Assembly: GCA_003439945.1 (NCBI GenBank)
Contig: QVRM01000972.1
Location: forward strand, 1-64,000
Source: Dermanyssus gallinae
Lineage: Eukaryota; Arthropoda; Arachnida; Mesostigmata; Dermanyssidae
Direction of reading: 5' to 3'
DNA length: 64,000 nt
The notes under the pieces were generated by a model, which saw only the letters and a list, made by a program, of their open reading frames with translations, had not been told where the DNA came from and did no database searches. Position 1 is the first letter of the stretch. Every line of letters starts with the position of its first letter. A program made the position numbers and the translations under genes. Positions 12,689 through 25,245 of this stretch are shown in pieces.

Positions 12689-13768
12689 AAGAATTTTGCT
12701 TCAGCCACAGCAGGCTCGCTCGATATAAGGGTCTTAGCATAGCAGAAAGTAATACGTGTAGAAATTGACCGTGCGACAGGCTAGCTCTTGTGTTGTATTT
12801 ACGGTCGCTTCTGCTGCTACTGTTGGCTTAAGCCTTCGTAACCTCCTGCACTACAAACCCCGAAGTCTATACCCGTGACTCACCATTTGCGGCTATAGGC
12901 AACGGAAGAGGAAGCGACCCATGGCAGCTTGATTGATTTTGCCTGTGTAGCCTTTTGAACAAAGAATTATTAGTTTCGTCGACGCTGATAAGAGCATTAG
13001 ATATCGTTGTTGATGATCTTTGTTCCGGATAGCCTCATATCTAACTTACATTTGCAATTTCTAATCTAATTTATCGTGAAGCAATTGTAAGCCGTTTGAA
13101 TAGTAAGGAACGCAACGACGGCTTGCGTTGGTAGTGACCCCGCGACCTCAGAGGACTCTGATATGACATGCAACTTGGTCTACCAGCAATTCCGAAAAAA
13201 GCACGTATCTCTCTATGCCGTACGATACAGTTGGGGCAGCGGTTCTAGAAGCCAATGTGCTATCACACTGCCAACCGCAGCACCGACAGCAGAAGCACCA
13301 CCAACAACAACAACAACAACAACCTGGCCATAGAAGAACATGCTATTGTATGTGTCCAAACAATAGGGACTCGCATCGACACAGCTCACGCTTGTGAAAA
13401 TTGTATTGACTACGGAGCGGCCAATGGCCACCTCGATTTTCGAGAACAAATGGTGCAGAACAAACACCTGCCGATATACTATGACCGTGATACGCTTGGG
13501 CTGGTCGAACCTGGCATTGAATCGAATGTGGAGTTAGACGTGCGCCCCGCAGTGGGTGCGATCTGCATGTGAATTTTATAGGAATTGCCCAAGAACGGTT
13601 CAAGTAAAGGCGCGGCATCAGCGGTTACGCACTGTGTCGGGAGCATATATAACTGCTAAACGTCGCTCATAGGCCATACACTACATTTAGGCGCAGGCAT
13701 TACATACTACTAACAAGCAACACTTTTGGCGTTCATTCTCAACGAAAACGATAAGACCACTTTTGTGA

Positions 13769-13770
<2 letters not shown>

Positions 13771-13816
<46 letters not shown>

Positions 13817-13843
13817 AGATAGACACGAACAGAGAGGAGACTA

Positions 13844-13893
<50 letters not shown>

Positions 13894-13934
13894 TATATGG
13901 AGATAGACACGAACAGAGAGGAGACTATCTCTCC
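13771..13934. repeat. Duplicated 36-bp unit interleaved with (TA)n and (TC)n
   Basis: The segment beginning GGAGATAGACACGAACAG and ending in CTATCTCTC occurs at about 13815-13850 and again at about 13899-13934. A (TC)n and (TA)n tract lies between the copies and another (TA)n lies before the first. Confidence 0.85.
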
Positions 13935-14216
13935 GCAGGGCTACTCGGCGAGACACAGCCGCGCTTAGGAGTTGTCGCTTTATTTTAGGACTAATTTTTT
14001 AGAAGGATCTGTTTGTTTTTACGTGCGTCTTATAACTTTAATGTATAAACTACAAATTACTTTAGTGAATCAGCTATAAACTTATTTTAAACGTGTTATG
14101 GACTCGTTAAGTTCCCACAGTTACGTATTTGGATATTTCCTAACTAAACACACCGGAAATGTCTACAAATCTTTAGCACTTTCGCTCAAGAACTTGGAAC
14201 AAAACTTTCAACTTAC

Positions 14217-14370
<154 letters not shown>

Positions 14371-15670
14371 TAGGCGAGCACTACCGAGTGTATGTAATGA
14401 TTGTAAATGTATTGTAAATGATTAATAAATCATATATGTATATATATATATATATATATTTAGTATTTTGTCTTTATCTAGACTAAACCAAATAAGCCCT
14501 GCTTTCCCGATGAGCGACTCCTCGTATAATTTAAGGCATATTCCAAAAACAGCGGAATCGTATCCCTGCCGTGCGCGTATGTCTAGACCTGAAACACTGC
14601 GCTGAATGTCGTATTATAGCGGCGCTTCGTTTAGTTCTTGGTGCCTCAACGCCCAACGCTTGATGCCCATCTGAACGCCATAACCGCTTACGGGCCACCT
14701 TTTCCCTTGTGTCTCTGTCTCTCACCGGGTCTGAAGCCGGGCGGGAATAGCCCCGCTGCTTCACGCAATTATCCTACCTCAAGTTTCTATGCTGTTTTGC
14801 TGTCGCTGAAATTTCTTCGTCTCGGCCTCCCTACTGCACGAAGGCTACTACATACAGCTGGTGTCGAACACTTCAATCGGAGGCGGTAACGATTGTGCGA
14901 GCCTTCTTTGTGTGTCTGACTGCATCTCTAACGGTTCGCTGGACTCGCTTTGATGGTAACTGACGCCGCGGGGTTGCAATTCGATTCGAAGGCAGCTCAC
15001 GTTGAAGCGCTAGATTCCGGATGGCCGCTTAGTAGCAGCAGCAGCAGCAGAAACACCAATAATGCCCATCTGAGTTTTGTCCGCTACCCCCAACTCCGCG
15101 CACCTCCGCACCCCGTTTCCTATCACTCACAATCCATTCCTGGCCAATCTGCTCCGGCTCTCCGATTCCCGCTCCCGAGCGTCCAGCTCGCCGCGTCCTC
15201 AAGGCGTGCGTTAAAGGAACTGTGTTCTATTCGTAGGCGGCCCCTTCTCCACCTGACGAGCAAGACAAGGCGCCCGTCGGTCTGTTCTAGGCAATTCTAC
15301 GTGCACCCGACAGAAATCGGTCCTGGTCGTTCAAATTCAAGCAGAATTGTCACTTCGAATAGCCCGCAGCCTGTCAACGCACTGCCTAGCCTGCATTGGC
15401 CAGCGCGGTGTAGTCTGACGTGGTCTAAGTTTATTTTCATCATGTACTTTTTCAGCAAGTCTTGTGCGTCAGGCGCACCTGTCAAACTGGCGCGAGGTCA
15501 CTGGGCATATAGACTGAGACAAGACTGAGACTTGCAAGAACACTTTTGGAAATCATATAAAATATAGTTTTTGTTTAACCATTTGTATACGTGTAAATAA
15601 ATATGACTTCTTTGTGTGTATATTGCACATGCATTATCTAGAAAGTGTTAGAGCCAACTTTATTACTGAT

Positions 15671-15675
<5 letters not shown>

Positions 15676-15733
<58 letters not shown>

Positions 15734-15735
15734 TT
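15676..15735. repeat. (TA)n microsatellite
   Basis: About 60 bp of TA dinucleotide. Confidence 0.95.
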
Positions 15736-16404
15736 TCCCGTAGTGTTACTCAGCTCAGCGCAAATGCAATTAATAATATTTCCGTTGTGAGGCCCAAAGC
15801 CTAAACTGAAGTTGTGCACTTGCGTAAAATGTGTATACCTACGACAGTCTCTCTCCTCCGCATCCTCTGCTTTACAGCCCTTTTGAAATGCGCTGATTCC
15901 AACCACACAAGGTACGAAAGAGCCTCATTCGAGCCGATCGGAGGGCTCTCCCAATATGCTTGCTTATGCCAGTATGTCTCGTCGCACAGCCACCGTTATT
16001 GATGTATAATAATGCATGATGTACTATGCGTTCGCCAGTTTACATGTACTTATGTGTCGCCTGACACGACCTATGCACTATTTTGCATGCTGACTGTCGT
16101 CCTGTGCTAAGAGCATTTTTGGTTAATAGATCGCGTAGGATAATTCCCGCATACTCAGAATAAGTACGTGCGCGTACGTGACACATTGTCGCAGGCCGCC
16201 GCAAGTTTTAGATAATTGTGTAAAGCGTATAATTTTAATGGAATATAATGGACTGTACATTGGTTTGCCTCCGGAAATGTAACTTGCACACTAGAGTGGA
16301 AAAGATAATTGCAAAGTATTTGCTAGAAGCATCCCTTTATCCCTTTTAAACACAAATACCATCGGTCCATTTTATGAGGTCAAGTTTTATAGAACTCATT
16401 AGTA

Positions 16405-16417
16405 AATAATAATAATA

Positions 16418-16485
<68 letters not shown>

Positions 16486-16532
16486 TATAATTATTATTAT
16501 TATTTTTATTATTATTATTGTTATTATTATTG
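16405..16532. repeat. (TAA)n running into (TTA)n, inverted
   Basis: About 80 bp of AAT/TAA trinucleotides run directly into TTA/ATT trinucleotides, so the two halves are complementary and could form a long hairpin. Confidence 0.95.
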
Positions 16533-17207
16533 TTTAGTAAAGGTTGCGCGAATTAACAACAGATTATAAAACTGCCGCGTTAGCAGATTAATCAAAAGAG
16601 AGAATATATAAATTTACTTTCGACTAAACAGTGTCCAATTGCATTTACTGACCCCAATATCTTTTTACTCTTTCGAGACGTCATCACCAGTAGAGACAAA
16701 TACGAGTAACTAGAAATGATTTAACATGCGAATACTACGATTTGTGAAGATACATATAAAGTTCTATTAGAAAGCCGGTCCATGGTTCCAATGAACAACC
16801 CGACCGTTGTCCAGGACAGATCTTAGACAGCGGTGCATGTCCGCGTGGACCCTAGAGAAGCAAAAAAACGTAGCTTTCAGTGCTATCTAACACTCTAACG
16901 TGCTACTGTGACAACTACGACTTGAATACAGGCCACACGTAGCAAAACGCATTAGAGACGAGCGAGACAGCTGAACATGTAAAAACGTTTCGTCTACTGT
17001 TACCGATCAAACGATGAACTTGAGTGCTATTTTAAGTTGCCATTAAGTATATTCAAATCGTTTTAAAAGCAATTTCTATGGGAGGTCCATTCAAGGATAA
17101 GTTAAAATTATTATTAGTGCCGAAAAGCTTTGCAAAATTGCAGAGTCGTTGCAGAGTTTTGCGTATACATATATCGCATTATGGTATACACACAGTGTAT
17201 ATATATA

Positions 17208-18308
17208 CGAGGGCAGAAAGTGCATATATATGTCGCCAGACCCAAGCCACCAAGGCCTTTCAGTCTATTTTGACTAGACGCGCCGTTCATTAGCTACACA
17301 CAGGTCAAATTTTGAAATCTCAAAGTTCTGCGATTTTTAAAGAGCCGGAAATAGAGGAGCGACAAATCACCATATGCATCAAAATCTGTATTAAAACCAA
17401 ATTATACGTTCTAAAGTGGTGAGAATGTTACGAACAGCTTTTTGTGATCAAGCAATCTCCCGAAACACTGTGTATACGTGATACCATCAATGTTGCAACG
17501 GACGTAAAGAGACTGAAGATGACCCCTATTCGGGAAAACGTTCAACGTCAATAACAGAAGAGCACGTTGAATAAGTTCGTGATGTTGCAAGAATCGCCGA
17601 TTTTCTATCAGGAATATGGCGAAGAAATTGAACCTTCAGGCGGCAGCAGAACCCCCTGGATTGCTTCAGAAAGTGGTCACAGGAAACGAGTCAGGAGACC
17701 AAGGCCAAATCTTCCCAGTGATGCTTTCAAGCAAAGAGTCGATTGAAGAAGTCTAGACAGAGGAGATCCAAGACAAATGTACTTTTGGCTGTTTGTTACA
17801 ACTATCAGGAAATCATATTTCATTAATGTCTGCTATCTGATTCTACGGCCAATAGGAATACTATAGCGATTTTTTAAGAAGATTGCGCGAGCACATTCGA
17901 CGCAAGAGGCCTGAGCTCTGGACAAACAACTTTTGAATCCTTTACCACGATAACGCATCAAAGCACACATCGTTACTACTTTTGGATTACTTGATGAATT
18001 ATTTAATATTTATATTTCCACAACCTCCCTATTCACCGGAGCTGGCTGCTGTTGTCTTGTTCCCACGGCAGAAAAAAGTTAAGACGTTTCCTGTTACCGT
18101 GGATACAAAAAATTGACAACGTTGTGAGACTACAGAAGAGATCAAGAGAAATTCGCAGAAACAACTGAATTCGATTTTTAACGACGCGTTTAACAAATTT
18201 TTTGAGGAGGGGAAGAAGGTGGCAAAAGTCACTGCAGCAACTGGTCGTGACAATAGAACACAGCCACTTTGGCAGAAGTGCACTTTGGAACTTTTTGATC
18301 CGGCCCCG
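17208..18308 (+). mobile_element. Decayed mariner element with broken transposase
   Basis: About 1.1 kb of plus-strand sequence that reads as a mariner transposase through many frame changes and stops. Recognisable pieces in order: FCDQAISRNTVYTWY with a following E.DPYSGKRSTSITEEH (DNA-binding region), an ETKAKSSQW-like linker, REYYSDFLRRLREHIRRKRP, LYHDNASKHTS (second catalytic Asp region), FPQPPYSPELAA (third region, damaged), and EEIKRNSQKQLN near the end. The outer ends (CGAGGGC at 17208, CGGGGCC on the other strand at 18308) sit next to TA on both sides, as expected. It belongs to the same broad branch as the intact copy at 44790 but is far diverged from it. Not functional. Confidence 0.75.
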
Positions 18309-18435
18309 TATTAATATAATTTTACCGGATACAATAATTCATATTGCGTACTCGTTAGCCTGGGTGGCATGGGACCCACTAAACCCCTGGTGATGATACT
18401 CCAGCCTACATGACCGGAATATCTGTAGTATAACT

Positions 18436-18849
18436 TCAGTGTATCTAGGGAGCCGCTGGCCGGGCATTTTGTCTGCTGGCGGTGCTCAAAAACGCCACCG
18501 CTTCTCTTCCTCTGTCTTTGTTTTGGCCCTCATAACGGCCTATGCAAAATCGATCTCCTTATCCCACTCTTCTTTTGAGCGAAGCATCTCCGAAAGTAGG
18601 TTTTCCGTCGTTCTGATCTGCGCGTCTAGCCGAGAGAGGGTCGTCTGCCTCGTACCCATGAGAACCCGGCACGCCAAAAGCGTATGATGTACGCCATCGG
18701 TCATGCCTATAGCGCACAAGACACGAAATCCACCTGTGCATTTTCGATCTTCACCATATAGGTTTAAATATGTCATGGCCAATGAGAACTTGAGTTAAGT
18801 GGCACGTCGTTTGTGTGTGCTCACCACGATACCACTTCCTGGGGTCTGG

Positions 18850-18850
<1 letters not shown>
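18436..18850 (-). mobile_element. R1-like LINE 3' end (zinc-knuckle region)
   Basis: On the minus strand, frames read PRKWYRG, TCHLTQVLIGHDIF, then CTGGFRVLCAIG.....HTLLACRVLMGTRQ and LLSEMLRSKEEWDKEIDFA. This matches the C-terminal end of R1-clade polyproteins: FHLTQ.LTGHG.F..YL, a C..C...EH....C knuckle, then L...LL.SEE.W....EF. A frameshift separates the first two blocks. The (TA)n tract at 18850 marks the 5' truncation. Confidence 0.65.

Positions 18851-18900
<50 letters not shown>
18850..18900. repeat. (TA)n microsatellite at LINE breakpoint
   Basis: About 45 bp of TA followed by a short TG run, abutting the truncated end of the LINE fragment. Confidence 0.95.
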
Positions 18901-18901
<1 letters not shown>

Positions 18902-21751
18902 ATGTGATCGTCAAATGCAGTTTTTGTACGCAACACATAAGCGAAGGAAGATCATAATAGTATGACGACGTTTGCAGCTACATCCCAAGTAACACACCAT
19001 CCACATATTGTAGAACTGAACCACAGGCTGATTGAAAAATATATGATGAATATGGATGGCAACATAGGCTTTCCTATGTTTTTTTGGACGGCAATTTTCC
19101 ACCGTCTCTGTTCACCTATGCTTTTATTTTTCGGGCACTACTCGATCATTTGTGGATCATTTTCTGTAGCAGCGTGTCTATTGACCAAGCTAATAGGCTA
19201 TATTATCGCTTGATTCAGTTCGTTGCACCAGAATAATAACGTCACTGCTTCTACCCTCTGTTGGATCTCAACACATTTTTCTCCGTCAAACATTAACATT
19301 TTTGGGGAATTCTGCCTTTCATTTGCTTTTCATTTGATTTCATTCCTCGTCCGTGTCCTCTATTTCAACGCCAATGTAGCGGCAATCACATAGGGTCTTC
19401 GTTTCTATGCGTTGGCCATATCCGGATATGATGCAACTGCAACTGGCCGTTTCGCTGCTGTGGACGAGGTCCAAAATGTACTTTTGCTCTCTTTGAAACG
19501 GGCGTATAGCCACTGGCTTCGCATAGGCCATTTCACTCGACCCAAAAGTGCCCGCTTCCGGTCTTACTCCAGCATTCCTGCCTTTTTGCTACTCTGTGGG
19601 TGAATTAAGACACTTCGTCCCGCACAGCCTTCCAGTGCCAATACGTGTGCTCTGTAATTATGTTGGAGATTATCAACATGTGCCCTTTTGGTACGATTTT
19701 GAACTTTGTGCGTGTTTTGCTCAGTCTTAAAGACTTCACCTATTTGACTGATAAGTAGGCACATGTTAGTACATTTGCCAGGTAAACCGGGTTTGCGGGC
19801 AGACTGTGCGTCCCCTAGTCCAGGTTGGGTCTATCTAAATGTTGACTTTCTTTCACTTTGGTAATTCATAATTTTAGCGGTTATTGGATGATGTCTGCAC
19901 GTGAGCCTATTTAGACAGCATCTTTCCCTTGTGTGGCTGGTATTTTACTACTTAAGGCACTCTATCGCGCGCTTCTAATCGACAGATAGCTTTAGCTAAA
20001 CTACAACTCAAACTGAAGGGGGGTTCTTTTGTCGTAAGTTCCGGGGCAGTGGGCGTGTATGAGTGTCTGTCGTTCCTTCGGCAGAGCAGTTTGCAGTGTC
20101 CTGCTGAGGGTGCTTTGTATGTCTTTGTCGTAAGTGTCTACGAATGCTAAATACATTCTACATATCTTCGTTCAGTGTTTGTTGTTTTAACATATAGTGC
20201 ACACACACACACATATATATGAAAAAACTTTCTAGCAAAGAACACTGAGGCTATAATAAATCACTATTTACAGCAACCACGTGACAAATAGAAAACTTCG
20301 ATTTCGAGTCACTGTACAAAGGCGCAGGCTTCTGACATCTAGCAATTATAATATATGTCCTTGATTTTACCTTTAACTGCGCAATTGGATGCGGATTGTA
20401 TTTGTAGCTACCCTATAAATAACCATTACCTATTCACCTCCACCAGGTCAAAGGTATGGGCAATCTCGGCATATTGTGAGTCCGAGTAACGTGAGATCGT
20501 CTCATGTATTAATAGCTGAAAGAAATAAGACACTTATGGGACGCCTTGAACTAGTATGGGAGCATTACTAAGTCACTTCTGTTATGATGGATGATTATTT
20601 TATGTTTGTTTTACGCTAAAGGCCACTGTTCGGGTAAACAGATTGAGCGTGTACTATAATTCGATTTAGCTTGGAAACGCACAGGATCTCTACATATACC
20701 GGAACGTAAACTTCTAACGCTATATTTGTGTGGTTTTGCTAGCTCTGGAGCGGGAGAACGGCAACATATACATTTCAGAGTGTTTATTTTAATTTATAAA
20801 ACGCTAAATAACAAATAATACGCAGAGATCTAAAGTACTATACAATGTTTGCACCAAGGGAGGTGAAACATTTGCAATAAATTACATTCAATTTAATATT
20901 TATTTTCCACAAAATTGGTAGTCAGTCGATTCATGTTTCACAAGGTGTCACAATGTGACACTCGGTCTCACAATATGTGTTTAACTTTGGATAATAAGAA
21001 CGTTCCGTAAGTTTCTGCACACACAAGTACATGATGGCGTCTGATATCACACTCTCCACAAAAACTAAGATGTTTTTGTTGAGAAGATGCGCGACGGATT
21101 ATGCTCGTAACGTATGAGTAAAGCTTGACGGGTCGAAATGAATACCCCCCTCTTCCGCCCTGCTTCCGTATGGGGATGTATAATTCTTGGGTACGCTATA
21201 TCTAAGGTATTTTTGGAATTTTCAATCATCCTGCAGGAACGCCGAGGAACCAAGCAATACGCAGTTTTGCTATACGCTTTGTGTGACATCTATCGCCGAT
21301 TCTAAGGCGTACTGGACGTATATATAGCTATTTTACATTTGCAAGCACTACGCGCTGGACCGTATTCTCCCACAAAGTGGAGAATTAAACTCTGCCGCTG
21401 CCGCACTGGCCCGCCAAACGTAACACAACCAAATTACGAGACATTGAAGGGTTTATACCTAAATAAAAATCGGTTGCTTTGCAACGTCTACGCTGAGGAG
21501 TGCAAAGCCCAGCTGGCTTCTCTTGTTGCATCTCTGCTTTAAGACTTAGCGCCACCTTTGTGTCCGGACTAATAAAGACAGACGTTATGTTAAACGCTTT
21601 ACTTCCCATAAAGTAATGCGGGATTGCGGGCCAATTTTGCTATGCCATTGAAGCCCCATATAAATAGTCACAGAACACAGAATAACAACACAAATATCAG
21701 CTGCAACAAAAACAAAACAATCACTTGTAGGTAGCCCTATAAAAAGAATTT
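18901..21751. other. Intergenic, nothing recognised
   Basis: AT-rich unique-looking sequence. Short ORFs (for example minus 19340-19531 and plus 18962-19213) have no recognisable domain. One short CA/TA run lies at about 20202-20220. Confidence 0.5.
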
Positions 21752-21836
21752 CCCCAACAGTGAAGGGAATCGAACGGGCGACACTCCGGCAGAGGGCAAC
21801 CGTGAATAGCACGCTAGCCACTTAGACCACGCCACT
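21752..21836 (-). repeat. tRNA-like SINE head
   Basis: On the minus strand GTGGCGTGGTCTAAGTGG resembles a tRNA 5' end with box A, and CGTTCGATTCCC some 55 nt later matches box B. The acceptor stem and anticodon arm are not convincing, so this is a tRNA-derived SINE or tRNA pseudogene rather than a working tRNA. A (TA)n tract (21837-21864) and GA/G runs follow. Confidence 0.55.
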
Positions 21837-22254
21837 ACTATATATATATATATATATATATATAAAGAGAGAGAGAGAGAGGGGGGGGGGTCAACTGGCA
21901 AAATGCATAGAACACACGGATCGCGCCGTTGTAAAAGCCACAGTAGTGTGGGAATCACAAACCCTCTAAGATCCAGTCGTGCTCTTTGCTCGTTGTCAGG
22001 GTTGGCCGCAGTGCTGTCTTCTCAAGATTAATTTGAAATGGCATTTCGTCGCAAAGAGCTGCGAGGCAACATTAGATGCTATGTATCTAACATAAAGGTC
22101 AAGATGCTGTTCAAAAGGTCATTCCCCATCTCAGTCAGGCAAGGCGCACATTTTATTACTACTACTTTCGATCTATATTATATATTATGTGTATTACTTC
22201 TCCCCCTTACAAGAATACGCAGACTTACCTGAAGAAGCAAACCTCAGCATGAGC

Positions 22255-23345
22255 ACCTGCAGTCACCGAAAAACGATTGTAGGAGAGGAGTTCAATACGG
22301 CCGCCGGTCTTTCGGGCGCTAAGTAGTTAGCGCTACGTAAACCTACAGTAGTAGCTCCTCATCAAGGAAGGGAAAGGTCCTCCTAGAATGGGCAGCCCGG
22401 ACAGATTTGCAGCTCATGAACACCTTTGGTTACACCTTTAGTAACGGCAGACACAGATCAACGTTATATTTAGCATTTGCAGCAGAAAAAATAACTCACC
22501 GAATAACCGGAACTGGAAGATCCACGAGGAGCAAGAAAACATACCTAACCATATCTGTTGTAACTCTAACCGTTACTTTTGCTTCCTCCCAGCCTTTTCT
22601 CCCTACGCAATGTCAACGCTTTCCCAGGCTTAATTAGAATCGCTTACAGACACCGTTAAAAGAAAGAGTATCCTCTTAGATATCGAACATGCGTTTAGTA
22701 CGCTTTCCTAGGACACTATAAACAAAACACTTATAAGCACAAATGCGATTCCCCCTATCTACGACGTATTCAAGCGGCGTACCTAAAATATCGAGCATCA
22801 ATCAACAAAGCACCCCCTAAGAGTCCGTACTAAGACCAACCCTACGGAATATAACCCACGATGGAGCTTAGACTGCCACATCCCCCCGAGAGCTTATTCC
22901 GGCGCCTACGTAGAAGCTTTGAGAATGATGGCCACCGCCCTCGAAGAGACTGCTCGAAGGATCAGTTAATGCAACACTTGTGGATATCTCACAATACCTC
23001 CATATGCTAGGTTTTGAAATGGTTTTGCCAAATACGGAAGCAGGTATTTTAAACGACCTAAAGCGCCCTCTACAGAGTCTAAGGGGACGCCTAAAGGGAC
23101 ACCCAGTAACACCTACGCTCATGGTTAAGTACCTGGACTTGATCCCGGATAAGCAGATCTGCAGCAGAAAAAGCTGCTAAAGCCTCAGCAGAACTGCCGC
23201 AAAATAGAGAAGCAACCGACCCTCAGCGCCGTCTTTTAGTATCACTGGAACAGAACATCATATGCCGCACTCCTATGGAAGTGAACGACCAGGGCCGAAA
23301 AGACGCTTCCTTTTCAATAGTACTCAAAGACCTATAACATCCATA
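22255..23345 (+). mobile_element. R1-like LINE, decayed (endonuclease plus reverse transcriptase pieces)
   Basis: Plus-strand frames read in order: DLQLMNTFGYTFSNG and LAFAAEKITHRI (end of the apurinic-type endonuclease); LLDIEHAFSTLS and DTINKTLISTNAIPPIYDVF (reverse transcriptase, with D..HAF the first active-site motif); AYVEALRMMATALEE; HPVTPTLMVKYLDLIPD (the YLGV.L motif); and KASAELPQNREATDPQRRLLVSLEQ (thumb). The catalytic GVPQGS and YADD boxes are lost, and much sequence between endonuclease and polymerase is deleted. Many stops. It ends before the truncated SINE at 23546. Confidence 0.72.
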
Positions 23346-23545
23346 GTAGCCACAAAATTCCTCTTTAGACAGATGCCTTGGAATCTATGAATAGCAGAAC
23401 TAGCTTCAAGATGCCCCTCCATCAACCTCCGGACAGAGGAAGCACTAATCGGCAGCACAAATACATTAAGCAAATGATGCCAGCAATGACAAGCAATGCA
23501 ACCTGTATACTGGACTATACACGAGTATATATGCATTCTATAATT

Positions 23546-23752
23546 AATTTTTTTTAAGGAGGTTGTTTTTAATTCTAGACAGTCCTCCGTCTCCTACGGG
23601 CTTGGAACTTAACCTGAAGTATATCTTTATTGCACCGAGGGCCGGACATGTTAAAATATCTAGGGTTTCTCCAACAGTCCTTGTGGCAGCATGGCCGCTG
23701 ACTCTCAGCGGAATAGATGATAAACCATACCGCTGAGAGTCAGTAGATTCGG
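23546..23752 (-). repeat. SINE body copy, 5' truncated
   Basis: On the minus strand this matches the body of the SINE at 25376-25570 almost throughout, including CAGCGGCCATGCTGCCACAA, the ACATGTCCGGCCCTCGGTGCA block and the A-rich 3' tail. The tRNA head is missing. The 5' end carries 12-bp inverted copies GACTCTCAGCGG / CCGCTGAGAGTC (23701-23742). Confidence 0.85.
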
Positions 23753-24020
23753 GAAATTTAAAGTATATACTCCAAAAGGAAGTTTGGTCTCTTTCGGTAA
23801 GGGATTTTTTTGTCTTCTTTTATGTAGAACTTGCGCGCATTGATGTATACCAATACGTCTTCATCGACGCTAGTCGTTTATGCTGTCGAATGCGTTGATG
23901 TTGGTATTGGTCGATAGCCACACGATGAGCAAAGCCCCAAGGAATCAAGCATTTACATCTTTCTGTCGATGCGTTCGTTGCTTTCTCTGCTACAAAACCA
24001 TATTTAAACCTAGTATGATC

Positions 24021-24025
<5 letters not shown>

Positions 24026-24067
<42 letters not shown>

Positions 24068-24087
24068 TATATAAAATATGTTTATAA

Positions 24088-24122
<35 letters not shown>
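24026..24122. repeat. (TA)n microsatellites with short interruption
   Basis: TA runs at 24026-24078 and 24090-24122 are split by AAAATATGTTTATAA-like sequence. The flanks 23753-24025 and 24123-24663 show no recognisable gene. Confidence 0.93.
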
Positions 24123-25152
24123 CAATGCGTTATTTAATGATGCGCCGACCTTGAAGACCACCTCTGTTTCACTCTAATAAATAGTAGCATTTCAAGAATA
24201 GCCGAACATTCAATAAAAAGTGTGGTAGGTCCACCTTTACAGCCAGCACAGGGTAGATACAGCTTTCAAGTGGCGGTAAATTATGTACATTTTATGTGAA
24301 TGTACCTGCTGGATTGTTTGCAACGACACTAGCCGAAGTCAGTCAAGACCTGGCTGCGAAGGTCTTGAACACGTACACACGCTAATAACTTATTCGTCCA
24401 AATGTTTGGCAAATTTCTATAAAGTAACCTGAGACTCATCTGACAACTCTGCTGCTACTGTGAGATGAGCGATGTGCACACATATTTGGCCTCAGTTAGA
24501 GCACATACATATCGAACGCGTTATATGTAGATGAACGTTACGGTCTAGGCTTCGACTGCTAGTAGCAAGCAGCACGGAAAGCTGTCTATTGCGTTAACAG
24601 CAAGACAAAAATCTTAAAAAAAAAGATGTTAGAATTATAAAGCGGACGCCTCCGCCGAATCCGCTTCTCAATCAGTTTGCTCGGTATGCGCTGACAATTC
24701 TTATTGCCAGCTTCCACTGAGCTTTTAGAAGTTTTTCACGGTTTTTCTCTAACGTCACTGCACCCGGGCCCCGCGGAGCGGCATAAAGCACGGTCAACTC
24801 TGCCACGGAGGCGAGAGGTCTTCCCTTGCCTTCTATCGCTCCCCGTATTCTTGGCAGTATTTTGGCCAGGCTGTTGGCGATTTTTGCTGCCTTGGCAGGT
24901 ACCCTCCCGATATGCATATTGCTGGTGAGGGCATTGCCGATGAGCGCATTCAGATATCGAGCTGATAGGCTGATTTCAATGACCACTCTATCCAGTGCCG
25001 ATTGGACCTCACCGCATTTTTCCGTTCTGTGAGAAACACAGCCTCAGTTTCCTGGAGAACCACCTGTAGGCCGTGCCCTACCATCTAGTCGCTCACTTTT
25101 TGGTGGCATGTTGGGCCCGTCCTTGGAGTACGTCTGTATTGCGCACCGTGAT

Positions 25153-25203
25153 CAGTTCCGTATGCTGGTGGCCTAGCTACCAGGCCACCAGCATACGGAA
25201 CTG
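25153..25203. repeat. Perfect 22-bp inverted repeat, 7-nt loop
   Basis: CAGTTCCGTATGCTGGTGGC plus CT at 25153-25174 is exactly repeated in reverse complement at 25182-25203 around AGCTACC. It lies within the decayed LINE where the reverse transcriptase catalytic box should be. Being perfect in a decayed neighbourhood implies a recent origin. Confidence 0.95.
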
Positions 25204-25245
25204 TCTGAACGCTCGCCATGTTGCAGAGCCCCAGCACATTATCGT

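Noticed and set aside
14950..15528. 192-codon plus-strand open frame
   Set aside because: No recognisable domain, a Ser run from (AGC)n, many Pro/Ser/Arg residues typical of a chance GC-richer frame, and no promoter or splice context.
21752..21836. Functional tRNA gene (also considered at 25271 and 39205)
   Set aside because: Box A and box B are present or partly present, but acceptor stems and anticodon arms do not pair properly. The 25271 copy is part of a SINE with target duplications.
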